Source: Clostridium acidisoli DSM 12555 (GTDB lineage Bacteria > Bacillota > Clostridia > Clostridiales > Clostridiaceae). From it: a stretch of 64,000 bases of DNA. This document shows, piece after piece, positions 35,150 through 44,335 of this stretch; the first letter of the stretch is position 1, and each line of letters opens with the position of its first letter. Below the pieces are notes generated by a model. The model had not been told where the DNA came from. It searched no databases and saw nothing but the letters and a program-made list of their open reading frames with translations. Both the position numbers and the translations under genes were made by a program. The DNA is taken from NCBI RefSeq assembly GCF_900176305.1, contig NZ_FWXH01000011.1, positions 33,499-97,498 on the forward strand, read 5' to 3'.

Positions 35150-35432
35150 TGCACAAAAAAACCGTCCCTGCAAAAATTGCAGAGACGGATAACTCCGCGG
35201 TACCACTCTGATTGACTAAAAAGTCCACTTAACACTTTAACGCAGTGTACGGCTTTCATTAGACCTTTGTCCTCTGAAGCTTCTCCAAGGCTCTCTTCAC
35301 ATGTGTAAATCATAAAATATGCCACTTTCTTAACATATTTTCAATACAAACTGCTGAACTCGCACCAAATTTCAGCTCGCTTTATAGTTTAATATTGGCT
35401 ACTTTCCTCTTCACTAAATCTATATCATAGAT
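35150..35432 (-). promoter_or_regulatory. T-box leader of argS
   Basis: On the minus strand the T-box sequence AGAGTGGTACCGCG (35196-35209) precedes a terminator, CCGTCCCTGCAA pairing with TTGCAGAGACGG (35162-35188), and a run of T. Upstream a Stem I is visible: GAAGAGGAAAGTAGCC, then CAATA, AAACT and GCTGAA pairing with TTCAGC, AGTTT and TATTG. A candidate Arg specifier codon AGA lies at 35328-35330 (GTTAAGAAAG), but the specifier loop is not certain. Uncharged tRNA would disrupt the terminator. Confidence 0.85.
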
Positions 35433-35486
35433 TAAATTATATTATTGAACATATATTAATGTCAACAATATTTTAAAATAAGCTTA

Positions 35487-37592
35487 TTAATAAGATGTTA
35501 TAGGTGTGAATTTTTGTTCTTTCTCATGTTTTTTAGCCTTTTTAACTTGCTTTATTGCCTTCTTTGCAAAATATTCTTGGCTGTTAAGCTTCTCATCATT
35601 TTCTTTACATATAGCTCTTACGTATGTACCATCTGATTTTAAAGTTCTTGCCTTAACATTATCTGAAAGACAAACATCTAAATAATGCTTTATTTTATTT
35701 CTATTTTGTTCTTCCTCTATAGGAAACATTATTTCAACTCTTCTATCAAGGTTTCTATTCATCCAATCTGCACTGGATAGATATATTGCTTCCTCTCCAT
35801 CATTATAAAAATAAAATACTCTACTATGCTCTAAGAATCTTCCAACTATACTTGTTACTGTAATATTTTCACTAACAGACGTCACTCCTGGCCTTAAACA
35901 GCATATTCCTCTTACAATACATTGTATCTTAACTCCAGCTTTGGATGCTTTGTATAATGCCTCTATGATTTCCTTATCTACAAGAGAATTTATTTTTACT
36001 ATTATATGGCCCTTTTTACCCTTGGTTGCATTTGTTTCTTCTCTTTTTATTAGTGATATGAATTTTTTTCTAAGTCCAGTTGGTGCAATATAAAGTTTGT
36101 TCATTTCATCTATAGTAGAGTATCCTGAAAGCATATTAAATAACGCCGAAGCATCCTCTCCTATATATGGATTTGCTGTAAAAAGTCCCATATCTGTATA
36201 GAAATTAGCTGTAACATCATTATAGTTACCTGTGCCCATATGCACATATCTCTTTATTCCATCATATTCATTTCTAACAATAAGAAGTATTTTCCCATGT
36301 GTTTTAAGACCCAGTAAACCATAAATAACATGACAGCCTGCTTTTTCTAGTCGTTTTGCCCATATAATGTTGTTTTCCTCGTCAAATCTAGCTTTTAGCT
36401 CAACAAGAACAGTTACCTGCTTACCATTTTCAGCTGCTTCCATCAAAGCCTTTACTATAGGTGAATTTCCGCTTACCCTGTAAAGCGTTTGTTTGATTGC
36501 TAAAACTTTCGGATCTCTTGCAGCAATTTTTACTAAATCAACAACACAGCTAAAACTTTGATATGGATGATGAACTAATATATCTTGTTTTGCTATTGCT
36601 GAAAAAACATTTGGTGCTGATATAAATTCTGGTATAGGCACAGGATTATAGTTTGGATATTTTAAACTTTCTATGTGTATTAAAGAATTAAGCTTTGATA
36701 GAAAAGTTATATCAATTGGTCCTTTTATACTATAGAATTCTCCAAGAGAAGTTTCTAATTCTTCCTTAAGTATACCAATTAATGCATTATCCATATCATA
36801 TTCTATTTCTATTCTAATGGCTTCTCCCCATTTTCTATTTTTAACAGATTGTTCTATTGCTTCAAGTAAATCCTCTGCTCCTTCTTCATCTATACTAAGA
36901 TCTGCATTTCTAGTAATTCTATAACAAGCCATGTTTTTTATATTGTGTCCTCTAAATACATCGCTAATATTCATTTTTATTATATCTTCAAGCAAAATAT
37001 ATGCTTTTTCATCACCTTTATCCATAGGTAATTCAATTAATCTATCAAGAACAGATGGAACTTGAACTGTGGCAAAAATTGCCTCTTCATCTTCCATTCC
37101 ATCAATGAACAGTGCTATGTTAAGACTCTTATTCATTATAAGCGGGAAGGGTCTACTGCTATCAACAACCATTGGAGTTAAAACAGGGTATACATTTTTA
37201 TGAAAGTAGGTACGAACAAATTCTACCTGGTTTTCATTTAAATTTTTAGGTTTTAAAATAAATATATTTACGTTTTTAAGCTGTGAATTTAGCTCCATAT
37301 ACACACTGTATTGCTTTTGAACCATTTGGTGAACTCTTATGGTTATCCTCTTTACCTGTTCACTAGCACTTAAACCCGCAAAATCCACTTTTTCAAAATT
37401 TGCCTGTACTTGTTCTATTAAGGAAGCAACTCTAACCATAAAAAATTCATCTAAATTTGAACTTACAATAGATAAAAAATTAAGTCTTTCAAGTAGCGGA
37501 TTAGTTATATCTGATGCCTCTTCCAATACACGTTCATTAAATTCAAGCCAGCTAAGTTCTCTATTAATAAAATTATCATATTTGTTCTCCAT
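35487..37592 (-). CDS. ppk1: Polyphosphate kinase 1
   Basis: A 701-residue protein of normal PPK1 length. N-terminal domain opens FINRELSWLEFNERVLEEA; the catalytic phosphohistidine region is in KTHGKILLIVR and RYVHMGTGNYND, and a second HKD-like segment is GRFLEHSRVFYFYNDG. It polymerises ATP gamma-phosphate into polyphosphate. It is followed upstream on the strand by a Ppx/GppA-like gene only 23 bp away, making a polyphosphate operon. Confidence 0.96.
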   Translation of the reverse strand: MENKYDNFINRELSWLEFNERVLEEASDITNPLLERLNFLSIVSSNLDEFFMVRVASLIEQVQANFEKVDFAGLSASEQVKRITIRVHQMVQKQYSVYMELNSQLKNVNIFILKPKNLNENQVEFVRTYFHKNVYPVLTPMVVDSSRPFPLIMNKSLNIALFIDGMEDEEAIFATVQVPSVLDRLIELPMDKGDEKAYILLEDIIKMNISDVFRGHNIKNMACYRITRNADLSIDEEGAEDLLEAIEQSVKNRKWGEAIRIEIEYDMDNALIGILKEELETSLGEFYSIKGPIDITFLSKLNSLIHIESLKYPNYNPVPIPEFISAPNVFSAIAKQDILVHHPYQSFSCVVDLVKIAARDPKVLAIKQTLYRVSGNSPIVKALMEAAENGKQVTVLVELKARFDEENNIIWAKRLEKAGCHVIYGLLGLKTHGKILLIVRNEYDGIKRYVHMGTGNYNDVTANFYTDMGLFTANPYIGEDASALFNMLSGYSTIDEMNKLYIAPTGLRKKFISLIKREETNATKGKKGHIIVKINSLVDKEIIEALYKASKAGVKIQCIVRGICCLRPGVTSVSENITVTSIVGRFLEHSRVFYFYNDGEEAIYLSSADWMNRNLDRRVEIMFPIEEEQNRNKIKHYLDVCLSDNVKARTLKSDGTYVRAICKENDEKLNSQEYFAKKAIKQVKKAKKHEKEQKFTPITSY

Positions 37593-37615
37593 TGTGCACC
37601 ACCTATTCTTAAATG

Positions 37616-39148
37616 TTATCTTTTTATTTTAATAACCGGTTTTATCCCCATAACTTCTTCAAAAAATTCCGACTTATTTTCAAACTCCCAAATTTCCAAA
37701 GTCATATCCATATATGCATCTACTAAAAAATAAACTTTTTTTTCGTCCATATGTATTTCTATATGGTTAAATTTATTTTTTGTAGATATGTTTAAAACCT
37801 CTGCTAATTTTAAAATGGCAGCTAGTTTAGAAACCACAAGCTTATCTGAATAACTTAATTTATTATAAGCATCATGAGCTGCTGTAGGAATCTCTTCATC
37901 ATGATATCTTACAATGTTTGCAACTATATTGGACTCTTTATCTGAAAGTCCTAATATTTCTTCATTGTGGATTAAATTATAACAAAAATATCCATGTTCA
38001 TTTATATTTACAAACTTTCCTATATCATGAAGAATGGAAGCTATTTCTAGTAGTATTCTTTCTTTGTTTGATAATCTATGCACCTTTTTAGTATTATCAA
38101 ATATATTTAATGCTAATCTTTTTACTGCTTCTGCATGGGTTTTATCTATTCTATACTTTTCTCCCATATGCCAAACTGTACTAATGATATCATTATCAAA
38201 TATCTTCTTCCTGTTTGGATTAAGTTTACTGCTAAGCATGTCTATTAGCATTCCATGTCTCAATGAAACATGCGGCACATATATCCCTTCTGCCATTGTC
38301 ATATTTAAAAATCTTTCTATAATTATAGAAGATGGAAGCATAAGTTTTGCTTCATTAACTTGTATATCATATTCTTCACATGTTTTTTCTATATTCATGC
38401 TTTTTACCTTGCTATAAAAATCATAAAGTGACTCCTTGTTAACAAAGGCAGCAGAACTAGGATATAATTTCAGCAAAAATTTAAGTCCGCCACCAAGGCC
38501 TATAAAGTTTTTTATCTTATAACTCTCTAGATAGTTTCTAATTGTATATATTTTACTTTCAACAAACTCAGTCATAACATCTGAAAAATTCAACGTTGAA
38601 TTCTCCAAAGAACCTAATATTTCTCTAAGCCTTAGAGAACCAATTTTAATGTATTCAGTAAATTTAAGACTTCCCTCGCTATAAACAGACACCTCAACTC
38701 CACCGGATCCTATGTTTACAATCATAGCACCTTCCATATAAATTTTTTCTGAGTCTAAAAGTCTATCTCTAAGTGCCTTAAATACTAGAAATCTTTCCTG
38801 AGCCGTATTTATAACTTCTATTTGGATTCCTGTTCTAACCCTTATTTGTTCCAATACATATTCTCTGTTTTCTGCTTCTCTAATTCCACTAGTTGAAATG
38901 GCCCAATAAGATCTTACATTATAATCTTTCATAAGCCTCACAAACCCGTTTAAAATATTACAAGCTTCATATATTGCTTCGGGACCTATTCTTCTCTTTG
39001 AAAAAGTATCTCTTCCAACAGCAGTATTTTTTTGTAACTCATCCAATACTTTTATATTTCCATCACTATTTATTTCAGCTATTATCATTCTGAAAAAATT
39101 AGCTCCTAAATCTAGTGCAGCTACTGTCTCTCTTTTAATATTATCCAT
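37616..39148 (-). CDS. Ppx/GppA-family protein, diverged active site, with HD domain
   Basis: A 510-residue protein. The N-terminal actin-like ATPase fold is of the exopolyphosphatase/guanosine-pentaphosphatase type, and the C-terminal third is HD-like (ILHDIGKFVNINEHGYF). Compared with the divergent gene at 39365 its phosphate motifs are altered: ALDLGANFFRM instead of IDIGSNSVRL, and VNIGSGGVEV instead of MDIGGASTEI, so an acidic residue of the second motif is Asn. It may have changed substrate or lost polyphosphatase activity. Same strand as ppk, 23 bp apart. Confidence 0.85.
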   Translation of the reverse strand: MDNIKRETVAALDLGANFFRMIIAEINSDGNIKVLDELQKNTAVGRDTFSKRRIGPEAIYEACNILNGFVRLMKDYNVRSYWAISTSGIREAENREYVLEQIRVRTGIQIEVINTAQERFLVFKALRDRLLDSEKIYMEGAMIVNIGSGGVEVSVYSEGSLKFTEYIKIGSLRLREILGSLENSTLNFSDVMTEFVESKIYTIRNYLESYKIKNFIGLGGGLKFLLKLYPSSAAFVNKESLYDFYSKVKSMNIEKTCEEYDIQVNEAKLMLPSSIIIERFLNMTMAEGIYVPHVSLRHGMLIDMLSSKLNPNRKKIFDNDIISTVWHMGEKYRIDKTHAEAVKRLALNIFDNTKKVHRLSNKERILLEIASILHDIGKFVNINEHGYFCYNLIHNEEILGLSDKESNIVANIVRYHDEEIPTAAHDAYNKLSYSDKLVVSKLAAILKLAEVLNISTKNKFNHIEIHMDEKKVYFLVDAYMDMTLEIWEFENKSEFFEEVMGIKPVIKIKR

Positions 39149-39317
39149 TTAAGTCTCCCCATTCGCTTGTATATTTTCCCTTCTTATGACAGTATATTAC
39201 TTTAATTTTATTCTACCATTTTTTTTCTTAAAGTTTAATATTAAAATATGTATTGAATATAATTATTTTATGAAATAAGATATATTATAACAAAGAAATG
39301 TTAAATCCTCTTTAAGA

Positions 39318-39333
39318 TGCCTTAATTAAGGCA
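39318..39333. promoter_or_regulatory. Perfect 16-bp palindrome between two ppx genes
   Basis: TGCCTTAATTAAGGCA lies 32 bp upstream of the plus-strand ppx start, in the divergent promoter region. Its perfect symmetry suggests a repressor or activator site, or a small hairpin in the leader. Confidence 0.45.
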
Positions 39334-39364
39334 CAAATAAATTTCTAGTTATAGGAGTGACACT

Positions 39365-40867
39365 ATGGGAAATAAGATTGGTATAATTGACATAGGTTCA
39401 AATTCAGTACGACTTTTACTTGCAGAAATTGGTGAAAAAAAGTCCATTAGAATAATAAATGAATTAAAAGAGTATGTAAGACTTGGTGATGGACTTGATA
39501 AGGATAATATTTTAAGTGAAGAAAAAATAGATTTAGCAATAAAAACTTTATCCACATATAAAAATATATGCGATTCCTTTAAAGTATCAGAAATAATAGT
39601 TGTTGCAACTGAAGCTGTTAGAAGAGCTACAAACAGGACTGAATTTTTAATAAGAGCTAAGGCAATAGGCCTTGATATCCGTGTTTTAACTGGCACTCAA
39701 GAAGCTTATTATGACTACTTTAGTACAATTAACAGCATAAATGTAACTAACGCTATCCTTATGGACATTGGTGGTGCAAGCACAGAAATAATACTTGTTA
39801 AAAACAGAAAACTAATAAAAAGTATAAGTTTTCCTTTTGGTGCCATTACACTAACTGAGCACTTTCAAATCAATGATGTTTTAGATGAGGAAAAAGAAAA
39901 CAGTATAATAAACTATTTAAAAGAAAAACTAAATACTCTAGACTGGCTAAAGCAAGCAACTGGTTTCCCTCTTATCGGTATAGGTGGCAGCATTAGAACT
40001 GTTGGCAAAATTCAAAAAAAAGCTGTAAATTATCCATTAAATCTAATTCATAATTATGAATTAAAATACACAGATGTATTGGGTATATATGAAAGTGTAA
40101 AAACCAAAAATAACGCTCAGCGTAAAAAAATCAAAGGTTTATCTGGAGACAGAGCTGATATTTTCGTTGGTGCCGCAGCCCTAGTTAAAACTTTGATGGA
40201 ATTATGTTCCATAAAGACTTTAAAAATTAGTAGAAATGGTATCAGGGAAGGTTTGTTATATAGTCACATTTGTGAAAATGACACACCTATAGACAATATA
40301 TTATCATTTTCCATTGATAATATATTATTTAATCACAATATGGATAGTGTACATTCAAAACATATTTACAATCTATTTAAATCTCTTTCCATAGAACTTA
40401 AAGATTTAATTGATAATGATGAAGACCTTGATAATATAATAAAGACAGCTGCAATGCTTCATGATATTGGATCAAACATAACTTATTATTTTCATCATAA
40501 GCATTCTTTATATATGATACTTAATTCTCAAATTTACGGACTTAGCCATAGAGAATTAGTTATGAGTGCTTGCATAGCAGCAAACCATCGTGATGATAAC
40601 CTTCCAATAGACTATCAAGAATATAGGGCTATCCTAAGTAAAGAAGATTTAATATTAATAAGGAAACTTGGTATATTATTAAAACTTTCAGAAAGCCTTG
40701 ATAAAAGCATGACCTGTCAGGTTAAGGACTTAACCTGTGCTATACATAAAGACAGTGTAATAATAAAAACAATTTCAACCACCACTGCCTTTATAGAGAT
40801 TAGGGAAGCTTTAAATTGCTCAGATACATTTAAAGACATATTTAATAAAAAACTATATGTAGTATAA
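39365..40867 (+). CDS. ppx: Exopolyphosphatase
   Basis: A 500-residue protein with canonical Ppx/GppA motifs: IDIGSNSVRLLLAEI, EAVRRATNRTEFL, MDIGGASTEIILV and GIGGSIRTVGKI, followed by an HD-type helical domain (AAMLHDIGSNI). It removes terminal phosphate from polyphosphate or converts pppGpp. It is divergent from the ppk-ppx-like operon, so synthesis and breakdown enzymes are back to back. GGAG lies before the ATG. YajQ follows 43 bp later. Confidence 0.92.
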   Translation: MGNKIGIIDIGSNSVRLLLAEIGEKKSIRIINELKEYVRLGDGLDKDNILSEEKIDLAIKTLSTYKNICDSFKVSEIIVVATEAVRRATNRTEFLIRAKAIGLDIRVLTGTQEAYYDYFSTINSINVTNAILMDIGGASTEIILVKNRKLIKSISFPFGAITLTEHFQINDVLDEEKENSIINYLKEKLNTLDWLKQATGFPLIGIGGSIRTVGKIQKKAVNYPLNLIHNYELKYTDVLGIYESVKTKNNAQRKKIKGLSGDRADIFVGAAALVKTLMELCSIKTLKISRNGIREGLLYSHICENDTPIDNILSFSIDNILFNHNMDSVHSKHIYNLFKSLSIELKDLIDNDEDLDNIIKTAAMLHDIGSNITYYFHHKHSLYMILNSQIYGLSHRELVMSACIAANHRDDNLPIDYQEYRAILSKEDLILIRKLGILLKLSESLDKSMTCQVKDLTCAIHKDSVIIKTISTTTAFIEIREALNCSDTFKDIFNKKLYVV

Positions 40868-40910
40868 TTATCTAGTATCCTACTAAAACAAATTAAAAGG
40901 AGATTTTAAA

Positions 40911-41402
40911 ATGGCAAATTCTTATTCATTTGATATAGTATCAACTGTAGATATGCAAGAGGTTGACAATGCTATAAATCAAGCTAAAAAGGAAATTTCT
41001 CAAAGATACGACTTTAAAGGAAGTAAAATAGAAATTCAATTAATAAATGATGAAATAAAATTAACCGCTGATGATAACTTTAAATTAACTGCAGTTATAG
41101 AAGTTCTTAAAGGTAAATTTGTAAAGAGAGGTGTATCCCCTAAATCACTAGACTTCGGAAAAGTTGAAGAAGCTTCTTTAGGTTCTGCAAGGCAAACTGC
41201 GAAAATAGTAAAAGGAATTTCTAAGGAAAAGGCTAAACTTATAAACACAGATATTAAAGATAGCAAAATAAAAGTTCAAACTCAAATAATGGATGATGTG
41301 CTAAGAGTTACTGGTAAAGATAAAGACTATCTCCAACAAGTTATAGCCCTTGTTAAAGGAAAAGACTACGGCTTAGATTTACAATTTACTAATTACAGAT
41401 AG
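40911..41402 (+). CDS. YajQ-family nucleotide-binding protein
   Basis: A 163-residue protein with AGGAG upstream. The full YajQ pattern is seen: [46 protein letters not shown] and the C-terminal [24 protein letters not shown]. The protein has two ferredoxin-like folds and is known in other bacteria to bind cyclic-di-GMP or RNA. Highly conserved, so reading is secure even though function in clostridia is not. Confidence 0.93.
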   Translation: MANSYSFDIVSTVDMQEVDNAINQAKKEISQRYDFKGSKIEIQLINDEIKLTADDNFKLTAVIEVLKGKFVKRGVSPKSLDFGKVEEASLGSARQTAKIVKGISKEKAKLINTDIKDSKIKVQTQIMDDVLRVTGKDKDYLQQVIALVKGKDYGLDLQFTNYR

Positions 41403-41414
41403 AAATTTTTCTTC

Positions 41415-41783
41415 TCAATGATAAAGAGATTGTGAAGTGAGCATACTTTGTAAATCACCTAGACCTTCATAAATCTCTTTTCTAGAGAATTTTTCTTTAA
41501 GAAGTTCCTCATCACTTTTTAAAAGCAGTTCATTATAAAATTTTTTCCCAATATTCGCAATGTCCTCACATGGATTTTTTTCCATTTCCTCAAACAATAT
41601 ATTTTCTGCCTTGTTATATTGTCCTTCAAGTGTAAGTCGTTTTAATAATATTGGTAATATATCTTTTTCATTCATTGCTTCTATATCTATATTCTTAAAC
41701 TCTTCTTGCTCTTTGTTCATAACAACTTTTGCAAAAATTTTAACTGCAGATTCTATTAACCTTAATATATAATCTTTATTCAC
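41415..41783 (-). CDS. DUF6483 family protein
   Basis: A 122-residue, mostly helical and acidic protein beginning MNKDYILRLIESAVKIFAKVV. The pattern LTLEGQYNKAENILFEEMEKNP and FYNELLLKSDEELLKEKFSRKEIYEGLGDLQ matches DUF6483 of Firmicutes. TPR-like helices are suggested. No function is known. It converges on YajQ, with only 12 bp between the stop codons; a small hairpin lies inside its own end. Confidence 0.6.
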   Translation of the reverse strand: MNKDYILRLIESAVKIFAKVVMNKEQEEFKNIDIEAMNEKDILPILLKRLTLEGQYNKAENILFEEMEKNPCEDIANIGKKFYNELLLKSDEELLKEKFSRKEIYEGLGDLQSMLTSQSLYH

Positions 41784-42038
41784 AATTGACCCCCTAATTT
41801 ATATATAAATATTTCTTAATTGTTCATTCATAATATGTCTACATCATAGCTTGGTTAAATTTAACTTAGTTTATATTTTACTACAAACTTAAATTCTATC
41901 CAACTATTATTCTCACACTACATATATTGTATTTATTATTACTTATAGTAAATTTTCTTACTTTGTAGTATAATTTTAATAAACTCAAGTAAAAAGATTA
42001 TTTGAGAGTTTATATTTTAAAAACTAGCGGAGGAAAAA

Positions 42039-42737
42039 ATGGACACTTATTTTTTAATTATTAGCGGCATACTCAAAATAACCATGCTGGATATTGTTTT
42101 GAGTGGCGATAACATAGGTATAATCGCTTTAGCTACGAAGGATTTACAGCCCAAACTTGCTAAAAAAGCATCATTTATTGGTGTTATTGTAGCTATAACT
42201 CTTAGGATAATATTTACATGTTTAGTTACATATATTTTAATGATTCAATGGTTACCAATTAAATTAGTTGGTGGAACAATACTAGTAATCATAACCTGGA
42301 ATTTAATTAAACCTACTGGTGATGAAAAAAAACTTTCAACTAAAAGTTCATCAACTAAATTAAGTCGTGCTATTTACAGTATTGTCCTCGCAGACCTTAC
42401 TATGAGTTTAGATAATGTACTTGCTATTGCTGGAAGTGCTCATGGTAACTTATCACTAATAGTTTTTGGTCTTTTATTAAACATACCAATTATATTTTGG
42501 GGTAGCCTGTATGTGGCTAAGATAATGAGGAGATTTCCTTTCATCGTTTATGTTGGAGCAGCAGTTCTTGCTCATACGGCTTTTGATATGATGTTACATG
42601 ATAAATTATTGATTAATGTTCTGCCAACTTATATCGGAGAATATCTCCCATATATTGCTGCTATATTAACATTAATATACGGTGTTTATATGTTACTAAT
42701 CAATAATAAGAATACAAAAGAATCTATGTCTAAATAG
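42039..42737 (+). CDS. TerC-family membrane protein
   Basis: A 232-residue protein with seven hydrophobic helices and GGAGG before the start. TerC features: VLSGDNIGIIALAT at about residue 20 and LADLTMSLDNVLAIAGSAHGN near 125, with the paired Asp residues in helices that are thought to bind metal. Homologues export manganese during secretion in Firmicutes. I looked for a yybP-ykoY manganese riboswitch in the 255-bp upstream gap and did not see one; a small hairpin (ATAAACTC pairing with GAGTTTAT) is present instead. Confidence 0.87.
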   Translation: MDTYFLIISGILKITMLDIVLSGDNIGIIALATKDLQPKLAKKASFIGVIVAITLRIIFTCLVTYILMIQWLPIKLVGGTILVIITWNLIKPTGDEKKLSTKSSSTKLSRAIYSIVLADLTMSLDNVLAIAGSAHGNLSLIVFGLLLNIPIIFWGSLYVAKIMRRFPFIVYVGAAVLAHTAFDMMLHDKLLINVLPTYIGEYLPYIAAILTLIYGVYMLLINNKNTKESMSK

Positions 42738-42740
42738 TGT

Positions 42741-42789
42741 GAAATTGCGAAGCAAAGATGAGGGGTTTTCGCCTTTACTTCGCAATTTC
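42741..42789. terminator. Bidirectional terminator after TerC gene
   Basis: GAAATTGCGAAG pairs perfectly with CTTCGCAATTTC (12 bp) with a T-rich tail on the plus strand. It separates converging TerC and GmhB-like genes. Confidence 0.85.
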
Positions 42790-42830
42790 TTTATATCACG
42801 TAAAAATATTATTACTTGTAAGATTACAGT

Positions 42831-43340
42831 TCATTCATTAATTTCTGCTATAATCTTCTTAACAACTTCAAATAAATCTTTTCCATTTACATCAGCTTCA
42901 CCACTAAATTTGCCTATTTTTGCAGTTTTACATCCTGCTCTCTTTCCAGCTTCTATATCAGTATCTCTATCGCCAATCATAAAACTATTTTTAATATCTA
43001 TATCATATTTTTTACAAAGTTCTAAAATCATGTTTGGTTTTGGTTTTCTGCAGCCGGTATCCTTATGATAATCAGGACAAAATTTAATTTCTCTTATGGT
43101 ACAATATTGTTTTAAGATTTCAATCATTTTATTGTGTATTTCATTTAACTGCTCCACTGTTATAAATCCAAGTTCAATTCCACCTTGATTTGTAACTACA
43201 AACAGTTCAAATCCAGCTTGTTCAGCATTCCTTAAAGCTTCCTTTACACCGCTATATAATTGAAAATCTTCAGGATTATTTATAGGTTTTAAGTTTTTGT
43301 TTATAACTCCGTCTCTATCTAAAAAAAGTGCTTTTTTCAC
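42831..43340 (-). CDS. HAD-IIIA phosphatase, GmhB-like
   Basis: A 169-residue protein. ALFLDRDGVINKN holds the nucleophile Asp and general acid Asp of the HAD family; FVVTNQGGIELG, CRKPKPNMILELC and MIGDRDTDIEAGKRAGCKT complete motifs II to IV. The CPDYHKDTGC loop resembles the zinc-binding loop of D-glycero-D-manno-heptose 1,7-bisphosphate phosphatase. In a Gram-positive it more likely serves S-layer or capsule sugar synthesis, or another phosphate. Monocistronic. Confidence 0.83.
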   Translation of the reverse strand: MKKALFLDRDGVINKNLKPINNPEDFQLYSGVKEALRNAEQAGFELFVVTNQGGIELGFITVEQLNEIHNKMIEILKQYCTIREIKFCPDYHKDTGCRKPKPNMILELCKKYDIDIKNSFMIGDRDTDIEAGKRAGCKTAKIGKFSGEADVNGKDLFEVVKKIIAEINE

Positions 43341-43395
43341 CTTATCTCCCCTCCATTTTAGGCATATTGAAGAAAATATTTCTAATTATAAACCA

Positions 43396-43421
43396 AAAAC
43401 TGCACCATACGGTACAGTTTT
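43396..43421 (-). terminator. Terminator after ABC-2 operon
   Basis: AAAACTG pairs with CAGTTTT, with ACC/GGT inside; T-rich on the minus strand. About 90 bp past the permease stop. Confidence 0.6.
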
Positions 43422-43511
43422 ATCCCAGTTTGAAACTAGGAATCTACAAAAATATAAGAGATTGGTATGAACAGTTATATTTTAACCTTAGTATAATTTT
43501 TTTATTCACCT

Positions 43512-44312
43512 TTATACATTCAAATCCCTTTTATTATAAAATAAATAAGTTGATAATAAAAGTCCTATAATAATTATAATGGATAATAATAAATATCCAG
43601 CACTAAATCCACTTCCGTACATAAGTTCACTAGAATCAAAATATTTAAAGGGCGTCAAGAATTTTAGAACTTCAAGTTTACTATTCATATCAATAAATAC
43701 TGATATTAAATAGGTGATTACAAGAATAAGTGTGGAAAATGTAGTTGCAACTTTTGGATTTTTACTAATAGCTGCTATTACTGTACCTATAGATAAAAAC
43801 AATAACTGAAAAATAAACATACCAGCCATAAGCATTATAATATAATGGTTCATAGGCTCACCTTTATTATTGAATTTATATACTACACACATGGAACTTA
43901 TTAATGTTACTAAATTAAAAATCACTATGTTTAAAAATGTAGCTGATAGCTTAGCTGTAACAATTTTATTTCTTGAAATAGGCTTTGCTAACAAAAATTC
44001 TGCTGTTTTATCTCTCTCTTCCTTTGAAATAATATTAGCACCTACCATAGCAGCATGTATTCCTGCCATTAAAAGTATATATACAAGAAGCATTCCATAA
44101 TAACCACTTATTTTTGATAAATCAAAAGAACCCATTCCAAGTAGTGCACTAAGGGACTTAGGCATTTGTTTCATAAGTTCATTAATAGATTGACCTGAGG
44201 ACGAATAAGTTTTATATTTACCCATACCACTAATAACTAAGAGAATTATAGCAATGCACCAAATTATAAGTGACTTTCTATGTGCTTTCATTTCTCTAAT
44301 AAACAGATTCAT
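43512..44312 (-). CDS. ABC-2-type transporter permease
   Basis: A 266-residue membrane protein with six hydrophobic helices and the ABC-2 helix-cytosol motif ISKEERDKTAEFLLAKPISRNKIVTAK, which docks on the ATPase. It is paralogous to the preceding gene (shared ...KTAxFLLxKPxxRxKIxTxK). The pair likely forms a heterodimeric channel for the ATPase encoded upstream. Exported substrate unknown; family members export antibiotics or peptides or act on Na. Confidence 0.85.
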   Translation of the reverse strand: MNLFIREMKAHRKSLIIWCIAIILLVISGMGKYKTYSSSGQSINELMKQMPKSLSALLGMGSFDLSKISGYYGMLLVYILLMAGIHAAMVGANIISKEERDKTAEFLLAKPISRNKIVTAKLSATFLNIVIFNLVTLISSMCVVYKFNNKGEPMNHYIIMLMAGMFIFQLLFLSIGTVIAAISKNPKVATTFSTLILVITYLISVFIDMNSKLEVLKFLTPFKYFDSSELMYGSGFSAGYLLLSIIIIIGLLLSTYLFYNKRDLNV

Positions 44313-44335
44313 AATAATTCAGCTCCCTTCTTAAG

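Noticed and set aside
41784..42038. yybP-ykoY manganese riboswitch before TerC
   Set aside because: The conserved stem and loop bases are absent; only a plain hairpin near the start is seen.
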